DNA of 64,000 bases from assembly GCA_049670505.1 (NCBI GenBank), contig JBATTK010000085.1, forward strand, positions 1-64,000, given 5' to 3'. Every line of letters begins with the position of its first letter. Position 1 is the first letter of the stretch. The notes under the pieces were generated by a model, which saw nothing but the letters and a program-made list of their open reading frames with translations, did no database searches and was not told the origin of the DNA. Made by a program: the position numbers and the translations under genes. This document shows, piece by piece, positions 8,665 to 17,913 of this stretch. This DNA comes from JBATTK01 sp049670505 (GTDB taxonomy: Bacteria > Bacteroidota > Bacteroidia > Flavobacteriales > Flavobacteriaceae).

Positions 8665-9957
8665 CTATCCTTTCATCAACTCTTCGATCTCCTCCGCTTC
8701 AATTGGAATATTTTGCATTAAGTTAAAAGGTTCGCCCTTTTCCTGGATGACCACATCATCCTCTATGCGGACACCTATTTTTTCCTTGGGGATGTAGATT
8801 CCCGGTTCTACGGTAAAGACCATCCCTGCTTTCATCGGGGTTTTTAGTTCCCCATAATCATGGGTGTCCAAACCTATATGATGACTGGTTCCATGCATAA
8901 AATATTTTTTATACGCCGGCCACTCCTTGCTTTCATTTTGCACATCGGCCTTGTCCAATAATCCCAAGTCCAAGAGTTCCGAGGTCATGATCTTACCTAC
9001 TTCCTTATGATATTCGGCCCAAATTGTACCCGGGACCAACAATTTGGTCGCCTCGTTCTTAACATTAAGCACGGCTTCGTATACCTCTCTCTGACGCTTG
9101 GTGAATGTGCCATTAACAGGAATGGTACGTGTCATATCACTAGAATAGTTGGCGTATTCCGCTGCAACGTCCATCAACAGCATATCGCCATCCATACATT
9201 GTTGATTGTTTTCTACGTAATGCAATACATTGGCATTATTTCCTGAAGCAATAATGGGTGTATAGGCAAATCCCTTGGATCGATTACGAACAAATTCATG
9301 AAGGTATTCCGCTTCTATTTCATATTCCCAAACATGAGGGCGTACAAATCCCAGAATCCTTCGAAAACCTTTTTCCGTAATGTTGCAGGCCTGCTGTATT
9401 AAACCTATTTCCTCCTTTTCCTTTACTCCCCTAATCTGTTGAAGAATAGGGTTGCTCTTTGCATACCGGTGCGCTGGAAAATTCTCCTTGCATTTCATAA
9501 TAAACCGATCTTCTCGAGTTTGGGTCTCCACGGATTGCCGGTAATGCTCGTTGGTATTAAAATAGATCGTATCGGCTTCCGTCATCAAATCAAAAAAGAT
9601 TTTATCAAAATCGGTCAACCAGTATATGCTTTGTATCCCGGAAACTTCCTTGGCTTTTTCCTTGGTCAGTTTTTCACCTTCCCAAACAGCTATATGTTCA
9701 TTGGTTTCCCGAACAAACAATACTTCCTGATGTTTCTTGTCCATGGCATCCGGAAAGAGCAGTAAAATAGTTTCTTCTTGATCGGCGCCGCTTAGATAAA
9801 ATATATCCCTGTGCTGTTCAAAAGGCATTGTGCTATCCGCACTAATGGGATATATGTCATTGGAATTAAAAATGGCAATGCTTTTCTGCTGCATTTGGGC
9901 CATAAATTTCTTGCGGTTCTTTACAAATAATCGGTTATCTATTTGTTTGTACTTCAT
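8665..9957 (-). CDS. pepP: Xaa-Pro aminopeptidase (M24B, PepP-like)
   Basis: Cytoplasmic metallopeptidase that removes an N-terminal residue before proline. It has an N-terminal AMP_N domain (about 1-140) and a C-terminal pita-bread catalytic domain. Ligands for the two metal ions are visible: two Asp in LLMDVAAEYANYSSDMTRT, His in HGTSHHIGLDTHD, Glu in FTVEPGIYIP and Glu in VRIEDDVVI. The length of 430 residues is normal. It is monocistronic, converging with brnQ. Confidence 0.92.
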   Translation of the reverse strand: MKYKQIDNRLFVKNRKKFMAQMQQKSIAIFNSNDIYPISADSTMPFEQHRDIFYLSGADQEETILLLFPDAMDKKHQEVLFVRETNEHIAVWEGEKLTKEKAKEVSGIQSIYWLTDFDKIFFDLMTEADTIYFNTNEHYRQSVETQTREDRFIMKCKENFPAHRYAKSNPILQQIRGVKEKEEIGLIQQACNITEKGFRRILGFVRPHVWEYEIEAEYLHEFVRNRSKGFAYTPIIASGNNANVLHYVENNQQCMDGDMLLMDVAAEYANYSSDMTRTIPVNGTFTKRQREVYEAVLNVKNEATKLLVPGTIWAEYHKEVGKIMTSELLDLGLLDKADVQNESKEWPAYKKYFMHGTSHHIGLDTHDYGELKTPMKAGMVFTVEPGIYIPKEKIGVRIEDDVVIQEKGEPFNLMQNIPIEAEEIEELMKG

Positions 9958-10004
9958 TGTCGTTTTGATTTACCCAAAAATAGTTATTTAGCCGCAAGGC
10001 CAAT

Positions 10005-10032
10005 AAAAAAGAGGCTTATTTCTAAGCCCCTC
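10005..10032 (-). terminator. Rho-independent terminator
   Basis: Read on the minus strand, GGGGCTTA pairs with TAAGCCTC around a GAAA loop, followed by six T. It lies 24 bp after the stop of the glycine-rich protein gene at 10056-10343. Confidence 0.7.
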
Positions 10033-10055
10033 CTTCAATTTAAAGTTGGTATTTA

Positions 10056-10343
10056 CTATTTTGAAACAGTCCTTCTAATAGCACCTATTAGTGCCATGAT
10101 CACACCTCCACCGACGCTACCGCTGGCAACGCTACCAAGAATACCGGACATGTCGATTCCGCTCGTATCTACTCCTCCCAAACCTAACATTTCAAAAAGT
10201 TGGCCGCCAAGGCCTCCTCCCAAGATTCCGGAAATAGAATTTCCCACCGTTCCCAAAGACCAATTTTTTAATAACTTACCGGCTACATTACCCCCTATGG
10301 CGCCCATAACCAATTGAATGATTAACGGCACATACGATTCCAT
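10056..10343 (-). CDS. Small glycine-rich membrane-associated protein
   Basis: A 95-residue protein of unknown function. An N-terminal hydrophobic helix (about 3-25, YVPLIIQLVMGAIGGNVAGK) is followed by a Gly-rich low-polarity middle with GGGLGGQLFEMLGLGG and a second hydrophobic stretch near residues 72-88. It ends in basic residues. The composition suggests membrane association or self-assembly, but no family function can be given. It has its own terminator and a 300-bp AT-rich upstream region. Confidence 0.6.
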   Translation of the reverse strand: MESYVPLIIQLVMGAIGGNVAGKLLKNWSLGTVGNSISGILGGGLGGQLFEMLGLGGVDTSGIDMSGILGSVASGSVGGGVIMALIGAIRRTVSK

Positions 10344-10659
10344 GTTGTTAAGGTTGGTTGGTTATATGTCAATAAATTAACAAAATATTAATGTTATATG
10401 CAATTTTAAGGTTTTAAAATATTAATTATTTAAATAATATGAAGCTGTTTTTAAATGTTCCAATTGGTTTTTCCTGCCTCTTTTACGTATAAGTCCGCTA
10501 AAATTTTGCAATGAAAGCAATGCTATAGGGCCACAATATTCCTCCCTACGGCCGAACCTATTCTACTTACCATTTGAATATTTTGTCCCAAGCAAATTAT
10601 CAAATGGAGTTTTACCAACAAATTCATAACTTCACCCAGCCAATCTAAATTAGCGGTAT
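10344..10659. other. AT-rich intergenic region between divergent genes
   Basis: The left half (10370-10460) is strongly AT-rich and presumably carries the promoter of the minus-strand glycine-rich gene. The right half leads into the VPS10/BNR gene. I see no RNA gene or clear operator. Confidence 0.4.
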
Positions 10660-13548
10660 ATGAAACAACTATCCTTCTTTTTTTCCCTTGTCTTTTGTGC
10701 GTTAGGTGCTGCACAATTCCCGTCAACTTCCTCTCAAACAATTCAGCAAGCGTTACAACTCAAAGCTCAGATGGAAGCGAGCTCCCTTGTGCGGCATATT
10801 CCATTTAAGAATATTGGGCCGACCGTTATGAGTGGAAGGGTAGTAGATCTAGATGTAAATCCGAACGAGCCAACGGAATTTTATGTGGCCTATGCTTCCG
10901 GAGGGCTTTGGTATACTAATAACAATGGCACTTCCTTTAGCCCGGTCATGGATACCGCGGAAACTCAGAATGTGGGAGACATCGCGGTAGATTGGAAATC
11001 CGGCACTATATGGATAGGTACAGGAGAAAATAATTCTTCCCGTTCCTCTTATGCCGGCACGGGGATTTTAAAATCCATGGACAAGGGAAAAATATGGAAA
11101 AATATGGGCCTGGAAGATTCCCATCATATTGGCCGAATCCTGATCAATCCCAACAAACCAGAGGAATTAGTCGTGGGTGTAACCGGACATCTATATTCCC
11201 CGAACAAGGAACGGGGGGTGTATAAAACTACGGACGGGGGAAAAACATGGAAAAAAACACTTTTCATCAATAATGAAACGGGAATCATTGATCTTGCTTA
11301 TGATCCCGGTAACTTTAATACCATGTATGCCGCTGCATGGCAAAAGAATAGAAAGGCATGGGACTTCACTGGCAACGGTCCGGAATCCGGTATCTATAAA
11401 AGTACGGATGGGGGAAATACATGGGCAAAGGTTTCGGTTGCCGAAAGCGGTTTTCCAACAGGGTACGGTGTAGGACGCATAGGATTGGCCGTTTTTGATG
11501 AAAACACGGTCTATGCCATACACGATAGTCAGTTTAGAAGAGATAAGACGGAAGATGCCAAAAAGAAGTCCGAAGGTCTCTCCAAGGATGATTTTAAAAC
11601 AATGTCCGTAGAAGACCTTGTGAAGTTAACGGATAAAGAACTGAACGATTTTCTAAAAACCAATGGTTTTCATGAAAAGTACAGGGCGGACAACATAAAA
11701 CAAATGGTCCGTAACGGTGCCGTTAAACCATTGGATCTTGCAAAATATTTGGAAAATGCCAATTCCCTACTATTCGATACTCCCGTAATAGGGGCGGAGG
11801 TATATAGAAGTGATGATGGTGGTATACGATGGAAGAAAATGAACGAAAATTATATAGACGACCTCTTTTACAGTTATGGTTACTATTTTGCCCAAATTAG
11901 GGTAGATGCCAAGAACAAGGACAAAATCTATACTGGGGGCGTCCCCATTATAAAATCGGAAGACGGGGGCAATAGCTGGACATCCATTAATGGGGATAAT
12001 GTTCATGCCGATCACCATGCCCTTTGGGTAAATCCCAAAATGCCAGGGCATTTGATTAACGGCAACGACGGCGGGGTAAATATTTCCTATGATGATGGAG
12101 CTCATTGGATCAAGAACAACTCGCCTTCTGTAGGCCAGTTCTATGCCATCAACGTTGATAATGAAGAACCTTATAATGTATATGGAGGCTTACAGGACAA
12201 TGGTGTTTGGAAAGGCCCCTACAATGCCAAGGAGAGCAGCAGTTGGCACCAAACAGGACATTATACATGGAAATCCATCTTAGGAGGCGATGGAATGCAG
12301 GTACAGATCGATTCCAGAAATTCCAATACCGTATATACCGGCTTCCAATTTGGTAATTACTTTCGCTTGGATCTGGCGAATGAAAAACGAAAATACATAC
12401 AGCCCAAACATGAATTGGGCGAAGCGCCTTATCGATTTAATTGGCAAACACCCATCTTATTATCATCACATAATCAAGATATCCTATACCTAGGGAGCAA
12501 TAAACTGCATCGTTCCATGAACCAGGGCGATGATTGGGAAACTATTTCGGGCGACCTGACCAAAGGTGGCAAAAATGGCAATGTGGCCTATGGTACGCTG
12601 ACCACCATTTCGGAATCTTCCCTTAAGTTTGGGCTTATTTATACCGGAAGCGACGACGGCCTAGTGCAGCTTACCAAAAATGGTGGTGGTAGTTGGGTAG
12701 AAATAGGCAAGAATATAATACTACAGGATTCTAAAAATAGCAACGATCTCAGTAAAGGGACAGGTCTTTGGGTTAGCCGAGTGGTAGCTTCCATGCACCA
12801 AAAAGAACGGGTATATGTAAGCTTAAACGGTTATCGTTGGGACGATTTTTCTCCTTACTTATATATGAGCAATGACTATGGCGCGACATGGAAAAATATT
12901 TCGGGCACTATTCCTGCATCGCCCGTTAATGTAATTCTGGAAGATCCCGAAAATGAACATTTGTTGTTCGTTGGCACGGATAATGGTGTCTATGTCTCCT
13001 TTGATCAAGGGGGCTCTTGGGAGCTGTTCCAGAATGGAATACCCAATGTGGCCGTTCATGATCTGGTCATACAACCAAAAGCGAAACACTTATTGGTGGG
13101 TACGCATGGCCGTAGTATCTATCAGGCGGATATTTCCCATTTGCAACAGGCAACCAAGGAAACCTTGGCCAAGGATCTAGTCGTCTTTGAAGTTGCGACT
13201 ATAAAGCACTCCAAAAATTGGGGCGGTGCATGGAGTTCATGGGCCAAACCAGCAACTCCTGGAATAGACCTCACATTTTACACCTCCTCGGCAGGTACAT
13301 ATACCGCCAAGATTTTAACGGCCAACGGTGTAGAAGTCAGCGCCGCACAAATTAATGCGGATAAAGGTTTTAACATTTTATCCTATGATGTGGCTTTTTC
13401 CAAAAGCGGAAAATTGGCCTACCTAAAGAAGAACAAAACAGAACTGAACGAAGCCAAGGACGGAAAAACCTATCTACCCAAAGGAACGTATGAGATTGAG
13501 ATTTCCGGGAACGGCGCTTCGGAAAAAGTAACTTTTAAAATAGAATAG
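10660..13548 (+). CDS. Secreted VPS10/BNR-repeat propeller protein
   Basis: A 962-residue exported protein. An N-terminal signal peptide (MKQLSFFFSLVFCALGAAQF) is followed by many BNR/sortilin-type propeller blades with the signature SxDGGxxW (KTTDGGKTWKK, KSTDGGNTWAKV, KSEDGGNSWTSI, RSDDGGIRWKKM, YMSNDYGATWKNI, SFDQGGSWELF). A charged insertion lies at about 300-375. The C-terminal 110 residues form an Ig-like domain. Such VPS10-domain proteins are common in Bacteroidota and are often annotated as glycosyl hydrolases without proof. No catalytic residues can be assigned here. The DUF2721 gene follows after two bases, so the pair is likely an operon. Confidence 0.85.
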   Translation: MKQLSFFFSLVFCALGAAQFPSTSSQTIQQALQLKAQMEASSLVRHIPFKNIGPTVMSGRVVDLDVNPNEPTEFYVAYASGGLWYTNNNGTSFSPVMDTAETQNVGDIAVDWKSGTIWIGTGENNSSRSSYAGTGILKSMDKGKIWKNMGLEDSHHIGRILINPNKPEELVVGVTGHLYSPNKERGVYKTTDGGKTWKKTLFINNETGIIDLAYDPGNFNTMYAAAWQKNRKAWDFTGNGPESGIYKSTDGGNTWAKVSVAESGFPTGYGVGRIGLAVFDENTVYAIHDSQFRRDKTEDAKKKSEGLSKDDFKTMSVEDLVKLTDKELNDFLKTNGFHEKYRADNIKQMVRNGAVKPLDLAKYLENANSLLFDTPVIGAEVYRSDDGGIRWKKMNENYIDDLFYSYGYYFAQIRVDAKNKDKIYTGGVPIIKSEDGGNSWTSINGDNVHADHHALWVNPKMPGHLINGNDGGVNISYDDGAHWIKNNSPSVGQFYAINVDNEEPYNVYGGLQDNGVWKGPYNAKESSSWHQTGHYTWKSILGGDGMQVQIDSRNSNTVYTGFQFGNYFRLDLANEKRKYIQPKHELGEAPYRFNWQTPILLSSHNQDILYLGSNKLHRSMNQGDDWETISGDLTKGGKNGNVAYGTLTTISESSLKFGLIYTGSDDGLVQLTKNGGGSWVEIGKNIILQDSKNSNDLSKGTGLWVSRVVASMHQKERVYVSLNGYRWDDFSPYLYMSNDYGATWKNISGTIPASPVNVILEDPENEHLLFVGTDNGVYVSFDQGGSWELFQNGIPNVAVHDLVIQPKAKHLLVGTHGRSIYQADISHLQQATKETLAKDLVVFEVATIKHSKNWGGAWSSWAKPATPGIDLTFYTSSAGTYTAKILTANGVEVSAAQINADKGFNILSYDVAFSKSGKLAYLKKNKTELNEAKDGKTYLPKGTYEIEISGNGASEKVTFKIE

Positions 13549-13550
13549 GT

Positions 13551-13940
13551 ATGCAGCTATCCCTTAGCATTCCGGCCCTTCTTTTCCCTGCAATATCCTT
13601 GACCATGCTGGCATATAATGCCCGTTATTTGGCCATTGCTGCCTTGATAAGACAACTGCACCAAAAATATAAGGAAACAGAATCACAGGCAGTGGGCTTG
13701 CAAGTAAAGAAATTAAGGAAACGGCTATCCATTATTAAAAATATGCAAGCGGTAGCCATCATCAGTTTTTTACTGTCGGTAATCACTATGTTTTTGATTT
13801 ATGTAGAAATGGACTTCTGGGCCAACCTTGTTTTTGGGAGTAGTCTTTTAGCGCTAATGGTTTCCCTTATCCTATCCCTGATCGAAGTACAATTATCTAC
13901 GAAAGCACTTACCATTCAATTAGAGGATATGGAACGATAA
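13551..13940 (+). CDS. DUF2721 family membrane protein
   Basis: A 129-residue inner-membrane protein. There is one hydrophobic N-terminal segment, a basic cytoplasmic stretch with a helical pattern (residues 33-62, KYKETESQAVGLQVKKLRKR), and two further membrane segments (about 66-86 and 92-112). This matches the DUF2721 family, whose function is unknown. It begins two bases after the VPS10/BNR gene stop and is followed by a strong hairpin. Confidence 0.75.
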   Translation: MQLSLSIPALLFPAISLTMLAYNARYLAIAALIRQLHQKYKETESQAVGLQVKKLRKRLSIIKNMQAVAIISFLLSVITMFLIYVEMDFWANLVFGSSLLALMVSLILSLIEVQLSTKALTIQLEDMER

Positions 13941-13967
13941 GAGTGCCATGCAATTATGGAATAATCG

Positions 13968-13991
13968 AAAACCGACTGTACGGTCGGTTTT
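13968..13991 (+). terminator. Hairpin, probable terminator after the DUF2721 gene
   Basis: AAAACCGAC at 13968-13976 pairs perfectly with GTCGGTTTT at 13983-13991 around a six-base loop and ends in a T run. It lies 27 bp after the DUF2721 stop. The same arm also begins the dispersed repeat described at 13983-14115, so the hairpin could be part of that element. Confidence 0.65.
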
Positions 13992-14115
13992 GTAGGTTAA
14001 AATATTGTTGCGTAAGCTATAAGCTGCATGTTTTTTTGTGGTATTTCATCGATAAAGAGCCATTTTTGCATAAGGATATCGATAAACTACCAAGCGTACA
14101 GACTGATCGGTCTGT
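13983..14115. repeat. Dispersed repeat, copy 1 (paired with 43649-43779)
   Basis: Three short blocks keep both order and spacing with a second locus: GTCGGTTTTGT (13983 and 43649), ATTTCATCGAT (14043 and 43708) and an 18-bp palindrome ACAGACtgatcgGTCTGT (14098-14115; the other copy is CAGACCgcttGGTCTG). The spacings are 60 and 55 bp here, and 59 and 55 bp there. The sequence between the blocks has diverged. No gene is evident in this 290-bp gap. Confidence 0.5.
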
Positions 14116-14234
14116 GGAAAATACCGGGAATCTACAACAGCGCAGAGGAAGAGACCTCACAATCTTGTGTTTTTCCTTCGCGACACCTGCCATGTTCTAT
14201 TAGGAAATCGGTTTATAGGAGCACATGTACAGGC

Positions 14235-15200
14235 CTAAGGAGCTCCTATATGGAACAGGGCATCTCCCTGGTTTACCACTGCTTGGTGGTTGATACAAAA
14301 CACAAACCCATCATATGGGGCCTTTATTTTTTTGGTATGCTTGGCATAGGTATCCGTTACCATCCCCATTTGCTGTCCTTTTTCTACCGTACTACCATTG
14401 GTTATCTTGGGAATGAACATCCCTGCTGTTGGGGCGCGAAGCCATTTTCTGTCCTGTAAAAAGATAGTATTGGAGCGCTCCGTGTATTCAAGGGCCATTT
14501 TATTGATCATATTAAAATGGCTTAGTATATTTAATATGCCCTGCATACCTTCGCTTATGGCAAAATCATCAAAACGCATACTTTCACCTGCTTCATAGAC
14601 AATAGTAGGTTTTTTCATCCTGAAAGCGGCATTTCGAAAAGACCCGCGTATTAAACGAGAGGGGAAGGAGAACGGGGCATTGAAGATCTTCGCAAGTTTT
14701 ATACTATCAACATCTTCGCCGGTATAGCGTACTTGTGGAAAATTATGCAGTTGACTGCCACCTGTGTGCAAGTCTATGCTAAAATCCATCTGATGCATAA
14801 TTTCGGACACATAGTGGTATGCGATCCTACTGGCCAAAGAGCCCGACTTGGTGCCAGGGAAACTACGGTTTACATCCTTTCCATCTGGCACATCCCTTGA
14901 AAAATGGATAAACCCAAAAATATTTAAGATCGGCACGGCAATTATAGCCCCCTTTGTAATTTGGAACCGCTTCTCATAGAGCATCCTTCGAACAATTTCT
15001 ATTCCGTTGATCTCGTCTCCGTGCAATCCTGCCTGTATCAAAATGGTAGGTCCCGGCTTCTTGGCATTGAACACATACACGGGAATATCTATTAAGGTTC
15101 CCGTTGGCAATCGGTCAATACTTATATTTAAAAGTTTACTTTCTCCGGCCGCAACGGTCTCGCCTCCGATAGTTATGGTTTTGTTTGTTTCAAGTTTCAT
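14235..15200 (-). CDS. Succinylglutamate desuccinylase/aspartoacylase family protein
   Basis: Zinc-dependent M14-like hydrolase of the AstE/AspA family, 321 residues. Zinc ligands are visible in AGLHGDEINGIEIV (His and Glu) and SIDLHTGG (His). The NRSFPGTK substrate loop and a late Glu in YEAGES are also present, with a C-terminal lipoyl/barrel-like region (TAGMFIPKITNGSTVEKGQ). In many Flavobacteriia this gene sits next to a RimK-type ATP-grasp ligase, as here (same strand, 125 bp apart). A role in removing or trimming amino-acid tags made by RimK is inference from that pairing. The true substrate is unknown. Confidence 0.82.
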   Translation of the reverse strand: MKLETNKTITIGGETVAAGESKLLNISIDRLPTGTLIDIPVYVFNAKKPGPTILIQAGLHGDEINGIEIVRRMLYEKRFQITKGAIIAVPILNIFGFIHFSRDVPDGKDVNRSFPGTKSGSLASRIAYHYVSEIMHQMDFSIDLHTGGSQLHNFPQVRYTGEDVDSIKLAKIFNAPFSFPSRLIRGSFRNAAFRMKKPTIVYEAGESMRFDDFAISEGMQGILNILSHFNMINKMALEYTERSNTIFLQDRKWLRAPTAGMFIPKITNGSTVEKGQQMGMVTDTYAKHTKKIKAPYDGFVFCINHQAVVNQGDALFHIGAP

Positions 15201-15201
15201 A

Positions 15202-15224
15202 CTTCGACAAGCTCAGTACAAGCC
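15202..15224. repeat. Short dispersed repeat (CTTCGACAAGCTCAGT type)
   Basis: CTTCGACAAGCTCAGTACA follows directly after the start of the AstE-like gene, in its 5' leader region. From general knowledge this string is a very common intergenic repeat in Flavobacteriia. Only one copy is seen in this window. Confidence 0.4.
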
Positions 15225-15325
15225 TTTAGGGTTTAAAATTATAAAATCGAACAATTTTCCAATTATTATGGTATTACATGGAACCATTAGAAAACTAATG
15301 CCTACCGAACCTGTTTGCTACCCAC

Positions 15326-16219
15326 TTATTTCTTTCTTCTACGTCTCCCATTCTTTTCCACAAATAATATGATTTCCTTGGCAATATTGACCCCGGTAAC
15401 GGCTTCAATACCCTGCAAGCCGGGAGAGGCATTGACTTCAATAAGGAGTGGTCCTTTTTTGGAACGGATAAGGTCTACCCCGGCGACCCCGAGTCCCAAA
15501 TGCTTTACTGCGTCAAGGGCAATATGTTGCTCCTTTGCCGTTGGTTTTATCATCGTGGTAAGTCCGCCTCTGTGTACATTGGATCTAAATTCCCCTACCT
15601 CGCTAGAACGTTTCATGCTCGCCACTACTTTATGCCCTACCACAAAAATACGGATATCCTCCCCCTTGGCCTCTTCAATGTATTTTTGGATGAGGATACT
15701 GGTATCCATTTTATAGAAGGTATCTATTATTGATTTTGCGGATTTCTTGCTCTCCGCCAAAATTACGCCAAGACCCTGAGTACCTTCCTGTAATTTGATA
15801 ATCACGGGGGCACCTCCTAAAATCTCGATCTGCTCCTTAATATTGTCGGGATTAATCGAGAATAAGGTTTCCGGAATCGGAATGCCTTTACGCGCCATAA
15901 TCTGAAGAGTACGTACTTTATTTCTGGCACGCGTAATTCCCAAAGAGCGAGCTGTGCTGAAGATTCCGTTCATTTCAAATTGCTTTACAATAGCAGCCCC
16001 ATGCCGGGTTACTTTTGTGCCTATTCTTGGAATAATGGCATCGAATTCATCCGTAACATTATCTTCCTTTAAATAAATTTGAGGAGTTCCCGAACCCAGC
16101 TTTACAGAACACTTGGTGTGGTCGATCAATTCTATATAATGTCCCAATTTCTCTGCCTCTTCGGCCAATCGCTTGGTAGAATAGACATTCATACTTACCG
16201 ATAATAACCCAATGTCCAT
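15326..16219 (-). CDS. rimK: RimK family alpha-L-glutamate ligase (ATP-grasp)
   Basis: ATP-grasp amino-acid ligase. RimK adds glutamates to the C-terminus of ribosomal protein S6 in E. coli. The 297-residue protein shows the pre-ATP-grasp domain (1-95), the ATP loop QEGTQGLGVILAES, EEAKGEDIRIFVVG, and the metal-binding LLIEVNASPGLQGIE near the C-terminus. The tail is a basic run (GRRRRKK). The AstE-like gene follows on the same strand. No retropepsin-like RimB is adjacent. The target here (S6 or other) is not shown by the sequence. Confidence 0.88.
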   Translation of the reverse strand: MDIGLLSVSMNVYSTKRLAEEAEKLGHYIELIDHTKCSVKLGSGTPQIYLKEDNVTDEFDAIIPRIGTKVTRHGAAIVKQFEMNGIFSTARSLGITRARNKVRTLQIMARKGIPIPETLFSINPDNIKEQIEILGGAPVIIKLQEGTQGLGVILAESKKSAKSIIDTFYKMDTSILIQKYIEEAKGEDIRIFVVGHKVVASMKRSSEVGEFRSNVHRGGLTTMIKPTAKEQHIALDAVKHLGLGVAGVDLIRSKKGPLLIEVNASPGLQGIEAVTGVNIAKEIILFVEKNGRRRRKK

Positions 16220-16377
16220 CTTAAAAATTCAGTCGGTTTTTGATTTTGTACGTAATATCGGCCAAAAATCACAATCCCGCCAATTAAGCCTGTAAATTTT
16301 GTAAAAAAAGCCCTCAGGTAGCATATACGTAATTTATGTAAAAGGGAGAAAATGTCAATGGTTTACATAGGAATCCA

Positions 16378-17910
16378 TTACATCATTTCCGGTATTTCTA
16401 CCACTACCTGGGTCCCCAAGGATTTATGTGTAGCATCGTCCCATAAATCGGTTATGGTATACCCATAATGTTTGCCCTGCTTTTTTGAAAATAGATCAAG
16501 CCTATCCGCGGTTAGGCTAAGGCCCAAGGAATCCTTTTTAAAAGGGTTTTTCGCATTCCTATTTCTGGTTACTTTTCGACCTACACCATTGTCCTTTATT
16601 CTAATTTCCAAATTTTGGGAAGTGTTGGACCTAGATACTTTTATGCACAATGTTTTTTTCCCTTTTTTGGTTGACAGTCCGTGCCAAATAGCATTTTCAA
16701 CAAAGGGCTGCAGAAAGAGTGCCGGCACTTTTACTTTATGGGTATCAATGGCCTGATCTACTTCTAGCAAAAATTCAATATCGTTTTTAAAGCGATCATT
16801 CTCAATTTCTATATACATTTCCAACGTCCTTAATTCTTCGGCCAGGGTAATTTGTTCTTCCCGTGAACTCTCTAAAATGCTTCGAATCAATTTCGAAAAT
16901 TTAGTCAAGTAAAAAATAGCCTTTTCCTGATTGTTTTCAATGGTATAGGATTTTATGGAGTTGAGTGCATTAAAAATGAAATGGGGGTTCATCTGGCTTC
17001 TAAGGGCGTTTAGCCGTAATTGAGAAAACTTGTGCTCAAACTTCATGGTAAGTTTTTCGGTACGCTCCTTTTGGGCCTCGGCGCTAATTTCCAATACGCT
17101 TGATTTTGTTTGCGCCAGTTCCTCGGAAAGCATACGGTTGATACTCTCCTTGATCATTTGGTTTTCCTCCAATTGCGAAATATACTTCCTTTGTACTGCT
17201 GCTTTTTCGGTATAGACCACCTTTTGTTCCAGACCAATGGCAAGGGCAAACAGTAAGCTTTCCACAAGAATCCCGATATAGAAGAAATAAAGCGTTTCAT
17301 GGTTTGCCGTAAATTCTTGTGTGGATAAATACGAAATTATAAAATACGTAGTGACCAATACGGACATCCCGGAGATGATGTACCATTTAATAGCAACCTT
17401 TTGTTGATAGACCATATAAAACATCCAAAAAAACATGAGATATCCCGACGGTATAAATACGACCATATGGAAATAATCAATCAGGTAGGAATTTGGATTG
17501 GCCATATATATGGCCCAAAGAACTAGGTATATTGGTGAAATAATGAGATAAAAGTAATTAATGAATCTAATGGATTTGGAATAACTATTCCTTAATTGCA
17601 TAATCTCGATCAGAAAGTAGGTAAAGAACAATGTGCCAAAGAGTTGTGAAGGATAATGTGTAAAACGTACTACCAAACTGCCTTCCGGTGCGTTAAAAAA
17701 ATCGGAAAAGAAAACCCCCTCTATATATTTGAGCAAATTAGTACCGTTTACAAGGGCATATAGACTGTATAGCAAATAAAACAGTTTTTTATGCTGAAAA
17801 TATTGGATAAGGAAAAAAACAAAAAGATAAAAAAGCACCACCACTACCAAAAATCCAAAGCCGTTCCCGTTACTATTCTCTAAAAAAGATGTAATCGTGT
17901 TGCCATCCAT
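16378..17910 (-). CDS. LytS-type sensor histidine kinase
   Basis: Inner-membrane kinase of 510 residues. Seven membrane helices occupy about residues 15-230 (7TM-type sensor), followed by a coiled coil (about 230-300) and a His_kinase domain with the phospho-acceptor in QMNPHFIFNALNSIKSY. The ATPase part shows FVENAIWHGL (N box) and IKDNGVGR (G box). It is the second gene of a pair with a LytTR response regulator, separated by three bases. There is no periplasmic sensor domain, so the signal may be in the membrane. The regulon is unknown. Confidence 0.9.
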   Translation of the reverse strand: MDGNTITSFLENSNGNGFGFLVVVVLFYLFVFFLIQYFQHKKLFYLLYSLYALVNGTNLLKYIEGVFFSDFFNAPEGSLVVRFTHYPSQLFGTLFFTYFLIEIMQLRNSYSKSIRFINYFYLIISPIYLVLWAIYMANPNSYLIDYFHMVVFIPSGYLMFFWMFYMVYQQKVAIKWYIISGMSVLVTTYFIISYLSTQEFTANHETLYFFYIGILVESLLFALAIGLEQKVVYTEKAAVQRKYISQLEENQMIKESINRMLSEELAQTKSSVLEISAEAQKERTEKLTMKFEHKFSQLRLNALRSQMNPHFIFNALNSIKSYTIENNQEKAIFYLTKFSKLIRSILESSREEQITLAEELRTLEMYIEIENDRFKNDIEFLLEVDQAIDTHKVKVPALFLQPFVENAIWHGLSTKKGKKTLCIKVSRSNTSQNLEIRIKDNGVGRKVTRNRNAKNPFKKDSLGLSLTADRLDLFSKKQGKHYGYTITDLWDDATHKSLGTQVVVEIPEMM

Positions 17911-17913
17911 ATT

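Noticed and set aside
13968..14115. TetR operators marking a lost TetR gene
   Set aside because: The palindromes resemble TetR sites, but no trace of a TetR coding sequence was found in this gap or the one at 43.6 kb; kept as a repeat only.
13943..14459. Two plus-strand frames of 86 and 143 codons before the AstE-like gene
   Set aside because: They cover the dispersed repeat and run antisense into the AstE-like gene; Cys- and Arg-rich random composition.
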